A DNA stretch of 27,985 nucleotides from a virus, in the IMG/VR virus record IMGVR_UViG_3300025133_000488, positions 1 through 27,985 of that record; one strand, written 5' to 3'. The notes under the pieces are model-generated. The model was not told where the DNA came from. It saw only the letters and a list, made by a program, of their open reading frames with translations, and ran no database searches. The stretch's first letter is position 1, and each line of letters starts with the position of its first letter. Shown here one piece after another: positions 6,879 to 13,190 of this stretch. Both the position numbers and the translations under genes were made by a program.

Positions 6879-6951
6879 CTCCCCCGGCAGGACTTGAACC
6901 TGCGACGAATCGGTTAACAGCCGATCACTCTACCAACTGAGTTACAGGGGA
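6879..6951 (-). tRNA. tRNA-Asn(GUU)
   Basis: Minus strand: acceptor TCCCCTG/CGGGGGA with discriminator G, anticodon stem ATCGG/CCGAT around CTGTTAA giving GUU, and T arm GCAGG-TTCAAGT-CCTGC. It is the first gene after the promoter at 7112-7140. CCA is not encoded. Confidence 0.93.
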
Positions 6952-6965
6952 CTGGGTTGTAAATT

Positions 6966-6993
6966 GGCAGAGTCGCCGTTAAGCGTCTCTGCC
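6966..6993 (-). other. Hairpin in the leader of the tRNA transcript
   Basis: GGCAGAG (6966-6972) and CTCTGCC (6987-6993) form a perfect 7-bp stem 15 nt upstream of tRNA-Asn on the transcribed strand. No T-tract follows, so it is not a classical terminator. It could be a processing signal or a relic of another RNA. Confidence 0.45.
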
Positions 6994-7111
6994 TTAACAT
7001 CGTTCATCTTTCGTGAGAACTGTGTCAAGCACGATTGCGTTTAAAGTCAATGCTTCTCTGGATAAATTACCAGTAACCACACCTTGCAACGGACTTCTAT
7101 TATAAGTCTAT

Positions 7112-7140
7112 ATTATATCATGTTTATGGTTCTGTGTAAA
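7112..7140 (-). promoter_or_regulatory. Sigma70-type promoter for the tRNA-Asn/tRNA-Asp cluster
   Basis: Minus strand TTTACA (7140-7135) and a perfect TATAAT (7117-7112) are separated by exactly 17 nt. Transcription would run through the leader hairpin into tRNA-Asn, tRNA-Asp and probably the 127-residue gene and lysozyme. Confidence 0.75.
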
Positions 7141-7379
7141 GCATTTTATGCGATCCTGTGGAGTCTATTTTTTACCCGCGAAAAAATTTAGAATTCATGG
7201 GGGTGGGGGTCGTTTTTATCTCCGGCATGCTAGCGTCAAAATAAATATTATCTTTTTTTTTATTATTTGCTGTCCGCCTTCAATATTATTTTTTATTTTT
7301 GCATAACGCGCATCCGTATATACCCTTGCGCCTCAAATGTCGCCACCCTACCCTAACGACAATTATGCAATCCTCACCC
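7141..7379. other. AT-rich gene-free stretch with G-tracts
   Basis: No convincing gene or ribosome site was found. The stretch contains homopolymeric A/T runs and a short G-rich patch around 7198-7210 (ATGGGGGTGGGGG). It separates the minus-strand block ending at 7380 from the tRNA promoter. A terminator for the upstream block is expected here but no strong stem with a T-tract was seen. Confidence 0.4.
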
Positions 7380-7595
7380 TCAGACAGCCATATCGGCGGC
7401 AATCATAAACCCACCCTTGCGTCCACGCTTGAACGTGATGCGCTCGCCGTAGTGTTCCGCCAAGCGGTCACGCACGGTGGGTCCACTAGCACCTGCTGAT
7501 TCAGCAATGGGTGCAATCTTGTGCATCATGCCTACTGGCGCAGCGTCAAGGGTATTAAAATCAATTGAAATGTTCTTACGAGGTCGTGCCATCAT
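7380..7595 (-). CDS. Small helix-turn-helix-like DNA-binding protein, 71 residues
   Basis: After a basic start (MARPRKN) comes IAPIAESAGASGPTVRDRLA at about residues 27-46, which fits a helix-turn-helix with the recognition helix in the TVRDRLAEHY part, then a basic wing-like FKRGRKGG. A small phage transcription regulator is likely. Two adjacent ATG codons (7595, 7592) follow GGAG; the first overlaps the upstream stop. It is the last gene of the block 9375-7380 and shares its higher GC content. Confidence 0.6.
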   Translation of the reverse strand: MMARPRKNISIDFNTLDAAPVGMMHKIAPIAESAGASGPTVRDRLAEHYGERITFKRGRKGGFMIAADMAV

Positions 7596-7849
7596 TCATT
7601 CTCCATGTTGTGGCTGTTGTTATAGTAATACAATGCATTAATGCATGTACTGATTGTTTCTTCAACGATGTCAATCTCATCGTCTGTAAAGTATTCGGGT
7701 CCATACTCATTAGTCAATGCACCCACGGTGGTTAGTAAATCAAAAACGATGCCCATGTATGCAGGATGGTCTTGTTCGTGGAGTAGTACCATAATACCCT
7801 CTTGAAGCAGGTCCAGTGCAATTGAAATTTCCATGGTTGTCGAGTTCAT
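7592..7849 (-). CDS. Hypothetical helical acidic protein, 85 residues
   Basis: The sequence looks all-helical: a Leu/Ile-rich first half (MEISIALDLLQEGIMVLL), a DHPAYMGIVFDLLTTVGALT middle and an acidic segment FTDDEIDIVEETI. No motif or family is recognised. It overlaps both neighbours by 4 nt, so it is translated as part of the CobS-like operon. Function unknown. Confidence 0.65.
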   Translation of the reverse strand: MNSTTMEISIALDLLQEGIMVLLHEQDHPAYMGIVFDLLTTVGALTNEYGPEYFTDDEIDIVEETISTCINALYYYNNSHNMENE

Positions 7850-8151
7850 ATAAAATCTCCTTGAGAATCCATTGTTGCCAATAGATCATATCCATCAGCA
7901 GTGAGTCCATGCGCGTCCTGTAGCGGCGGATCCCAGTCTGGATCTTCTTCGCCATAGGGGTCTAGGTCATGCCACCAGTCAGACTCCACCGCGTCACCTT
8001 CCTCTTCATGTGGCACCTCGTCCAGATCGGGGTCTGACTCAGGCCACTCATCAGGGTTTTCAAGATAGTACTGCTCCTGGTCCGGGGTCCAGGGGGTCCA
8101 GTCAGGGTCGTTCATGCGGAAGAGGTCCAATTCGGCTTGCCAATATGCCAT
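7846..8151 (-). CDS. Extremely acidic Trp-rich protein, 101 residues
   Basis: By direct count 32 of 101 residues are Asp or Glu, with only one Arg and no Lys, and there are seven Trp. Acidic runs such as PDEWPESDPDLDEVPHEEEG fill the middle. Such charge is typical of DNA-mimic proteins (for example T7 Ocr), but it has no sequence match I can name, so that role is only a hypothesis; a partner-binding acidic peptide for the ATPase is the alternative. RBS AAAGGA lies before the ATG at 8151. It lies directly downstream of the CobS-like ATPase gene. Confidence 0.65.
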   Translation of the reverse strand: MAYWQAELDLFRMNDPDWTPWTPDQEQYYLENPDEWPESDPDLDEVPHEEEGDAVESDWWHDLDPYGEEDPDWDPPLQDAHGLTADGYDLLATMDSQGDFI

Positions 8152-8163
8152 ATTTCATTCCTT

Positions 8164-9375
8164 TCAGAAGGGGCATTTGTTGTCGTCAGTGACTGCGGCA
8201 GTCTCTGCATTCTCATCCGTTCCTGCACGAAGATCAGCATCGATCTTCTCGTATAGACTCAGGAACGATTCCCGCGTCTCATCGTCAAACCGAGCAAGAC
8301 ACAAATTGATCGCTTTCTCACGCTCTCCGAAGATCGCGTATGCGTTCACGATGTCCACCAGACGGCGAGTAGAGATGATCTCATCCACTGCACCAGCATA
8401 GAATCCTTTGCGAACCGAATCAGACCAGGAGGTCAGATGATCGGCAAATTCAGCATCGCCCAGTCCCGCCTTGGTGAGAATCTTCTTCTCAGTGGACTTC
8501 GTTGGATAGGGTTGTTCAAACGTCACGGGGAAACGATCAAGCATCGCCTCATTCATAACACCAGTACCGACGAATCGTCCATCATCTGAACCCTTGCCTT
8601 TGGTATTAGCCGTGGCGAAGACGGTGAACCCGGCGGCGGGAGTGACCCACTGACCGATCTTCTTGAGGAATACACCCTTACCCTCAAGAACGGGTTGCAT
8701 GCACATCAGGTTGGCGGATCCGAGGTCAATCTCGTCCAGAAGCAGCACGCCACCATTCTTCATAGCGGAAACTACAGGACCATCCACCCATACGGTATTG
8801 CCGTTGATGAGGCGGAATCCACCCAGCAGATCGTCTTCGTCTGTCTGGCGCGTGATGTTCACGCGATAACATTCTCGCTTCAGTTTCGCACAAACCTGCT
8901 CCACCATGAGGGTCTTGCCGTTACCAGAAAGACCAGTCACGAAGATCGGGTAGAACTGCTTGGAGCGGACGATCTTCTCAACGTCAGAGAAGTGTCCCCA
9001 GGCGACATATCCGTCAAAGGCGGATGGGACGAGGGTAGCACGTTCGCCACCAGTCATACCCATCGTGAATGCTGCATTGGCAGCAGGAACGGACTCTACC
9101 GCACCCTGCGGTGCCACTGCGGGCACGGTGGCGCAAGCATTGGGCGCAGGGGCGGGAGTCTCGTCCTTCGGGGAAGCGGAGGCTATCTCAGGAATGTCGT
9201 AAAGACCCCGACCCGCTTTGCGGGTTGAGTCTTGCGTAATCCATGAAGGCGGGCATGTATAAATGCCCGTTGATTCACAAGCGGCGACTAGATCGGCGCG
9301 CGTGACTGGTGAAGTGCAACCCGCTGCCGCTAGGGCGTTCACGAATTGTTGAGGTCGTTGTTTGAGTTTCATCAT
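8164..9375 (-). CDS. MoxR/CobS-like AAA+ ATPase
   Basis: The 403-residue protein has an N-terminal winged-helix-like part (residues 5-60), an Ala/Pro-rich linker (65-105), then the AAA+ core with Walker A GLSGNGKT at 148-155, Walker B LLLDEID at 211-217 and a sensor-type TANTKGKG segment. This is the MoxR/CobS clade. CobS is the ATPase of aerobic cobaltochelatase and the name is often used for T4-like phage homologues, but no cobalamin genes are visible here. With the divergent VWA/HExxH protein it more likely forms a MoxR-VWA complex that remodels or processes protein targets. GGAGAC precedes two consecutive ATGs; transcription probably starts from the extended -10 at 9423. Confidence 0.85.
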   Translation of the reverse strand: MMKLKQRPQQFVNALAAAGCTSPVTRADLVAACESTGIYTCPPSWITQDSTRKAGRGLYDIPEIASASPKDETPAPAPNACATVPAVAPQGAVESVPAANAAFTMGMTGGERATLVPSAFDGYVAWGHFSDVEKIVRSKQFYPIFVTGLSGNGKTLMVEQVCAKLKRECYRVNITRQTDEDDLLGGFRLINGNTVWVDGPVVSAMKNGGVLLLDEIDLGSANLMCMQPVLEGKGVFLKKIGQWVTPAAGFTVFATANTKGKGSDDGRFVGTGVMNEAMLDRFPVTFEQPYPTKSTEKKILTKAGLGDAEFADHLTSWSDSVRKGFYAGAVDEIISTRRLVDIVNAYAIFGEREKAINLCLARFDDETRESFLSLYEKIDADLRAGTDENAETAAVTDDNKCPF

Positions 9376-9395
9376 GTCTCCGAAGGAAGGTCCGT

Positions 9396-9416
9396 GTCGC
9401 GGTTCCGTCCCGCGAC
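9396..9416 (-). promoter_or_regulatory. Leader hairpin of the AAA+ ATPase transcript
   Basis: GTCGCGG (9396-9402) and CCGCGAC (9410-9416) form a perfect 7-bp GC-rich stem with a 7-nt loop, placed between the -10 box and the GGAG ribosome site. It begins about 7 nt after the -10 box and would lie at the very 5' end of the mRNA, where it could stabilise the message. Confidence 0.6.
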
Positions 9417-9422
9417 CTGTGT

Positions 9423-9431
9423 ATTATAACA
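9423..9431 (-). promoter_or_regulatory. Extended -10 promoter (TGnTATAAT) for the AAA+ ATPase operon
   Basis: Minus strand TGTTATAAT followed by ACAC. No good -35 box lies 16-18 nt upstream, so recognition would depend on the extended -10. The same TGnTATAATACAC word occurs at the divergent VWA gene (9789-9797 onward). Confidence 0.6.
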
Positions 9432-9788
9432 GAAATTTGCCCTCATGTGGGGGTTAGGATAGACAAAATCCAGAAAATAAGGGTCAAATGACGTAAATAC
9501 CTGCAAATACAGCACTTGTGGAAGAAAATATAGTTTGTTCGGGTCTTGTTCGGTGCTTGTGTGCGTATAAAGACAGGAACGCGCACATGCACGCGCGAAT
9601 ACCATAATTATAACTCTGTGTCAATGGGTGAATGTTATAAAAATGGAAAAAAGAGTGAAATTAATGAAAAACACGGAGCAATTAACGATAAATCTATCCA
9701 TGTTTCGTGATTATCCTAGTGTCCGATAACAAAATCTTCGTTATTTTCCCATTTTGTCCATCCCAACCCCCATTTTAGGGTGAATTTG
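9432..9788. other. Divergent intergenic region between ATPase and VWA genes
   Basis: About 360 nt without a supported gene. One minus-strand open frame here has no ribosome site and poor composition. The region is moderately AT-rich and carries no clear repeats or hairpins besides the two extended -10 promoters at its edges. An operator for joint control could lie here, but none is visible. Confidence 0.4.
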
Positions 9789-9797
9789 TGGTATAAT
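9789..9797 (+). promoter_or_regulatory. Extended -10 promoter (TGnTATAAT) for the VWA gene, probably leaderless
   Basis: TGGTATAATACAC ends only a few bases before ATG 9805; 7 nt separate the -10 box from the ATG, so the mRNA should start at or within a few bases of it. No Shine-Dalgarno sequence is present. No good -35 box is visible. Confidence 0.65.
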
Positions 9798-9804
9798 ACA
9801 CGCG

Positions 9805-12033
9805 ATGAAACAGGGAACCCCTAACGTACGAACCGCCGCCAAGGACATCCTTGCGCGCCTCCTCGCGTCCGAAGACCTCACGGTCCAGCATGACGCATCT
9901 GCTGAGACAGCGTACTTTGACACTCAGAACCGTATTCTGTGCCTGCCCGTATGGGAAGACATGGATTCACACATGTATGACATGCTCGTCGGGCATGAAG
10001 TGTCCCACGCGCTGCATACGCCCGCCGATGGTTGGCAAGGATTCGTCGGTGACGATGCTAATTCACAATTGCGTCATATGTGCCTGAACGTCTGCGAAGA
10101 TGTCCGCATTGAACGCAAAATAAAAGATAAGTTTCCCGGACTCCGCCGTGACTTTGCCAAAGCATACAAGTCGCTGCATGAGCGGGATATCTTTGAAATG
10201 AAGGGTAAGTCAGTGTCTGACCTGCCTTTGATTGACCGCATCAACCTGTACTACAAGGGTGAGATCTACGGACAGATGAATATCCCATTCACCGCTGAAG
10301 AGCGGGAGTGGTTGACTCGTCTGGATGCTGCAAATTCCTTTGAGGATATCATGGAAGTCGCATCTGACCTCTTTGACGCAACCAAAGAAGAGCAAGAGCA
10401 GCAACAGCAGCAACAGCAAGTCCAATTGGACGAAAACGGCGAAGAATCAGCGCAAGGTGTCGGTGAAGGTGAGGGCGGTTCTGACTCTGAGAAGGGTGAG
10501 ACCTCCGAATCCGCATCTGGTGCTGGTGCTGGCGACGAACAAGGCGACAATGAGCAGGGCGAAGACTCTGGACAATCCGCTGATGACGATACCGACGATG
10601 GCGAGTCTGCTGATTCCCAACAAGGTGAGCAGTCCAGCGAATCTGGCGATGACCTGTCCTACGATTCCTATAATAATGACCCCTCACCTGGTTCCACTCA
10701 ACGGAACTACGAGAAGGCTCAAGATTCAATGCGGGATGATAATGCGAAGGAACATTGTTACTTCAACGTCCCACATGCCAACCTTGACAACATTATCATC
10801 TCCCCTACGCAAATTGCAGCAGTATGGGATGAATTTCTCAGTTCTACGCGGGGAGATCGGGACCAGTACGCTCGGTACGTCCAGTCCTGTCGGGAATTCA
10901 AGTCCAACTCCAAAGCAATTGTGAATCATATGGTTCAGCAATTCCAGCAGAAGCAAGCAGCGGACGCATCCAAGCGTTCCCATGTTGCGAAGACTGGCGT
11001 TCTTGATACCACTACGATGATCAACTATCGTTGGAGCGAAGACATCTTCCTCAAGAATGAAGTCCACTCAGACGGCAAGAATCACGGCATCGTCCTGTTC
11101 CTTGATTGGTCTGGTTCAATGAGTGGAATCCTCAAGGATACCATTGAGCAGTTGCTGATTCTTGTGGAATTCTGCCGCAAAGCAGGAATCCCCTACGAAG
11201 TATATGCATTCACTAGTTGCATGTTTAATGATGACTTCAATCACTACTGCCACAGCGAAGAAGCACTGAAAAAGCGTGAAGCATATTACGCCAATCAATT
11301 CGCCACTGACGATAATACATTGAGTCCTCACGGATTCCAATTGCTCAATTTCCTCAGTAGCAAGCAGAATGCAAAGCAGCATATTACTGCTGTTAACAAC
11401 CTCTACAATTGTGGTTGCAATAACTACCGCGTTCCACCAGTCCTACATCTCGGTTCCACTCCCCTGAATGAAGCAATCGTCGCTGGTTTGGAGATCGTCC
11501 CGCAGTTCCAAAGTGAGAACGCGATTCAGATCGTAAATACCATATTCCTCACCGATGGCGATGGACATAACATCCTCGGTAACGGATACTACAATTCCTC
11601 AAATAAGTTTATCCAAGATCCTGTGACCCGTAAGACCTATGCGGTTCGTAATAGTGATACCAACGCACTCATTCAATTGCTCAAGGACCGGACTGGTGCT
11701 AGTGCGATCAGCATCCGCTTGCACGATTCCAACAATATCAAATCCCTGCGATATCGCTACTTCTCTGGTAGTGATTGGGATACTGAGAATGCACAATTTG
11801 AGAAAGCGTGCAAAGCATACAAGACTGGACATCACTTCGTTCATGAGACTGGTGCATGGGATCTGAATCTGGTAGTCAAGGGCAACCTCAAGGTTGAAAC
11901 AGATCCGTTTGAGAATCTTCCCGGAGACGCGAGCAACACTCGGATTCGTAATGCATTCATCAAGGGTGGCAATCGTAAGAAGTCCAGTCGGGTGATCTCT
12001 AATCGGATCGTGGATGTGATTGCGGTAGGTTGA
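9805..12033 (+). CDS. CobT-like VWA-domain protein with HExxH metal site
   Basis: This 742-residue protein combines three parts. The N-terminal part carries HEVSH at residues 64-68 and a later NVCEDVRIERK helix, the layout of a zinc metallopeptidase site. Residues about 190-310 are low-complexity and rich in Gln, Glu, Asp and Ser. The C-terminal part is a von Willebrand A domain with a MIDAS DWSGS at 434-438 and FLTDGDG near 577. CobT of cobaltochelatase has a similar acidic linker and VWA domain, and T4-like phage relatives are named CobT or peptidase. Facing the AAA+ gene, it is the likely partner subunit. The HExxH suggests proteolysis rather than metal chelation, which is inference. It has no ribosome site. 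Confidence 0.8.
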   Translation: MKQGTPNVRTAAKDILARLLASEDLTVQHDASAETAYFDTQNRILCLPVWEDMDSHMYDMLVGHEVSHALHTPADGWQGFVGDDANSQLRHMCLNVCEDVRIERKIKDKFPGLRRDFAKAYKSLHERDIFEMKGKSVSDLPLIDRINLYYKGEIYGQMNIPFTAEEREWLTRLDAANSFEDIMEVASDLFDATKEEQEQQQQQQQVQLDENGEESAQGVGEGEGGSDSEKGETSESASGAGAGDEQGDNEQGEDSGQSADDDTDDGESADSQQGEQSSESGDDLSYDSYNNDPSPGSTQRNYEKAQDSMRDDNAKEHCYFNVPHANLDNIIISPTQIAAVWDEFLSSTRGDRDQYARYVQSCREFKSNSKAIVNHMVQQFQQKQAADASKRSHVAKTGVLDTTTMINYRWSEDIFLKNEVHSDGKNHGIVLFLDWSGSMSGILKDTIEQLLILVEFCRKAGIPYEVYAFTSCMFNDDFNHYCHSEEALKKREAYYANQFATDDNTLSPHGFQLLNFLSSKQNAKQHITAVNNLYNCGCNNYRVPPVLHLGSTPLNEAIVAGLEIVPQFQSENAIQIVNTIFLTDGDGHNILGNGYYNSSNKFIQDPVTRKTYAVRNSDTNALIQLLKDRTGASAISIRLHDSNNIKSLRYRYFSGSDWDTENAQFEKACKAYKTGHHFVHETGAWDLNLVVKGNLKVETDPFENLPGDASNTRIRNAFIKGGNRKKSSRVISNRIVDVIAVG

Positions 12034-12053
12034 AAAGTGCATTTAAAGGCTGG

Positions 12054-12082
12054 AATCATTGGTTGCCCCTAGGCAGAGGTTG
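12054..12082. repeat. 29-bp repeat, copy 1
   Basis: Copy 1 differs by one base from copy 2 at 12251-12279. The core GGTTGCCCCTAGGCAGAGG contains a small hairpin TGCC-CCTA-GGCA and is flanked by GGTTG direct repeats. The copies are 197 bp apart in a gene-free region. No tRNA or known att site is recognised. Confidence 0.7.
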
Positions 12083-12123
12083 ATATTCCCTGCGTGACCC
12101 TATGTGGGTGACGTTTCATCATG

Positions 12124-12151
12124 CAGCACCCCGACTTTGGTTGGGGTGCTG
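12124..12151 (+). terminator. Terminator of the VWA gene
   Basis: CAGCACCCC (12124-12132) and GGGGTGCTG (12143-12151) form a 9-bp GC-rich stem with a 10-nt loop followed by TTATAATTATT. The T-tract is weak but the stem is strong. It lies 91 nt after the stop codon. Confidence 0.7.
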
Positions 12152-12194
12152 TTATAATTATTGATTATATTTAATTCTCCGGGGTTCTGGACGA

Positions 12195-12213
12195 CCACCC
12201 GGGACCCGGGTGG
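12195..12213. repeat. Perfect GC-rich inverted repeat
   Basis: CCACCCGG (12195-12202) and CCGGGTGG (12206-12213) pair over 8 bp with a 3-nt loop GAC. There is no T-tract on either side, so it is not a clear terminator. It could be a protein-binding site or an RNA stability element. Confidence 0.6.
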
Positions 12214-12250
12214 CTTAGTAATAATGTAAGAATGTGCGTTTATGAGTTAT

Positions 12251-12279
12251 AATCATAGGTTGCCCCTAGGCAGAGGTTG
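12251..12279. repeat. 29-bp repeat, copy 2
   Basis: Second copy of the repeat at 12054-12082, with one mismatch. It is preceded directly by TATAAT at 12248-12253, which the first copy lacks, so a transcript could start inside this copy; no -35 box is visible. Confidence 0.65.
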
Positions 12280-12349
12280 GGGCGTGCTGTCGTATTGGGA
12301 AAAACTCCGTTATCGGTTGCAGGCTGTACTTACCATACCCATCGACGTT

Positions 12350-12394
12350 CCCCCACTCTCTCCCACTTTCCCCCACAATACCCCTATTTTCCCC
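12350..12394 (-). other. Predicted G-quadruplex motif (minus strand)
   Basis: The plus strand has C-tracts of 5, 3, 5, 4 and 4 separated by 5-7 nt (12350-12354, 12362-12364, 12370-12374, 12381-12384, 12391-12394). The minus strand therefore fits a G3+N1-7 quadruplex pattern, and the plus strand an i-motif. The surrounding 12330-12440 is strongly C-rich and G-poor on the plus strand. No gene was supported here. Confidence 0.6.
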
Positions 12395-12445
12395 TACATT
12401 CCGCTATTCCACCAACACTCCACAACACACCCACATATCCATGCA

Positions 12446-12479
12446 AAAACCCCACTGACAATTACGCCAATGGGGTTTT
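12446..12479 (-). terminator. Terminator of the minus-strand operon 13835-12498
   Basis: AAAACCCCA (12446-12454) and TGGGGTTTT (12471-12479) form a perfect 9-bp stem with a 16-nt loop. It can act on both strands; it lies 18 nt after the stop of the 86-residue gene and faces the plus-strand terminator at 12124, so the two close a convergent region. Confidence 0.75.
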
Positions 12480-12503
12480 ATAGTATACATTTTTAGTTTA
12501 TTT
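12479..12503. repeat. 25-bp direct repeat, copy 1 (vestigial gene start)
   Basis: Identical to 12747-12771. On the minus strand each copy spans the stop of one gene and the start codon context of the next (TAAACTAAAAATGTATAC). After this copy the reading frame is broken by the terminator stem, so it marks a lost third gene copy or a junction left by recombination. Confidence 0.8.
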
Positions 12504-12758
12504 ATGATTGATTCTATCTTGTCTTGGAGGAAGTGCATTCTTCACGCGGCTGTTGGTGGGATGGGTATCCAGTAGATTACCAACTTTTTTTGCAACCTTT
12601 TTTGCAACATCTGCTACCTTACCTTCATCAACAAAATCTCTTACAGCATCAGCAGTCTCTAACAACTCATTGAATGCTTCCATGATATCTTCATCGGACG
12701 TAGACTCATTGAGTTCGTCACCAAAGTAACCTTCAAGATATTCTAGTATAGTATACAT
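12498..12758 (-). CDS. Acidic helical LNE-repeat protein, shorter tandem paralogue (86 residues)
   Basis: After MYTILE comes the domain YLEGYFGDELNESTSDEDIM...LLETADAV, nearly identical to the upstream gene, then a Lys/Val-rich stretch (VADVAKKVAKKVGNLL) and a basic tail. It lacks the 30-residue N-terminal part of its paralogue. There is no ribosome site; the ATG is 7 nt after the upstream stop, so it may depend on reinitiation. The LNE triplet fits a T4-type prohead protease site, which could place it among prohead core proteins. Function unknown. Confidence 0.65.
   Translation of the reverse strand: MYTILEYLEGYFGDELNESTSDEDIMEAFNELLETADAVRDFVDEGKVADVAKKVAKKVGNLLDTHPTNSRVKNALPPRQDRINHK
12643..12743. 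repeat. 101-bp duplicated coding segment, copy 1
   Basis: This segment and 12971-13071 align without gaps with about ten mismatches over 101 bp (about 90 % identical). Both encode the YLEGYFGDELNEST domain of the two tandem paralogues, showing recent duplication. Confidence 0.8.
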
Positions 12759-12771
12759 TTTTAGTTTATTT
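12747..12771. repeat. 25-bp direct repeat, copy 2
   Basis: Identical to 12479-12503. It spans the stop codon of the 129-residue gene and the start codon of the 86-residue gene on the minus strand. The pair defines a 268-bp unit that contains the shorter gene. Confidence 0.8.
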
Positions 12772-13155
12772 TATACCGGAAATATATGGTCCTGCGGCTT
12801 GTGATCTATTGAAAGCAAGCATTTCTGGACTCATTGGTTTCTTTCCCATAAGTTCGTCTCGTCTGCGGGCACGATCCGGACTCAGGGGTTTTTTATTCTT
12901 CGTCTTCGGTACGGCGGAACCCCTCTTTATAGAATCACCAGTTCCTATAAATTCTTTCAAATAATCTTTAACAGCATCAGCAGTCTCTAACAATTTAGCA
13001 AATGCTTCCATGATGTCATCTTCAGAAGTAGACTCATTGAGTTCGTCACCAAAGTAACCTTCAAGATATTCCATTACCAGTTGATCACGCTCAGTATTAT
13101 CAAGGTTAACTACGCTAATGATTGATTCTATAAGTTGTTGGTCGATTTTATCCAT
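12766..13155 (-). CDS. Acidic helical LNE-repeat protein, longer tandem paralogue (129 residues)
   Basis: Residues 1-30 are an amphipathic helix (MDKIDQQLIESIISVVNLDN), followed by MEYLEGYFGDELNESTSEDD and a helical LLETADAVKDYLKEF, then a basic Pro-rich tail with two KPLSPD/KPMSPE segments (two short, similar motifs). A GAAGGA ribosome site precedes ATG 13155. The DELNES motif resembles the (L/I)xE cleavage site of T4-like prohead proteases. Related domains occur twice in the gene at 15337-15771. I associate such sequences with T4-like marine phages, function unknown. Confidence 0.7.
   Translation of the reverse strand: MDKIDQQLIESIISVVNLDNTERDQLVMEYLEGYFGDELNESTSEDDIMEAFAKLLETADAVKDYLKEFIGTGDSIKRGSAVPKTKNKKPLSPDRARRRDELMGKKPMSPEMLAFNRSQAAGPYISGIK
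12971..13071. repeat. 101-bp duplicated coding segment, copy 2
   Basis: Partner of 12643-12743, about 90 % identical, encoding the homologous domain in the 129-residue gene. Confidence 0.8.
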
Positions 13156-13190
13156 GGGATAATTTTCCTTCGTTGTTACTTTATGTATAA

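Noticed and set aside
8695-9228. Plus-strand open frame of 177 codons
   Set aside because: It is antisense to the AAA+ ATPase, whose Walker motifs are clear; it results from GC-rich codon structure.
9372-9605. Minus-strand open frame of 77 codons in the divergent intergenic region
   Set aside because: It overlaps the promoter and leader of the ATPase gene, lacks a ribosome site and has no protein-like pattern.
8164-12033. CobS/CobT taken as evidence for cobalamin biosynthesis by the phage
   Set aside because: No other cobalamin gene is present, and the ATPase/VWA architecture is shared with MoxR-VWA remodelling systems.
12242-12496. Plus-strand open frame of 84 codons
   Set aside because: Pro/His/Thr-rich product of a C-rich low-complexity stretch, no ribosome site, and it crosses the terminator stem.
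12479-12771. Direct repeats considered as a CRISPR array or IS ends
   Set aside because: Only two 25-bp copies, with coding sequence between them and no transposase; gene duplication explains them.
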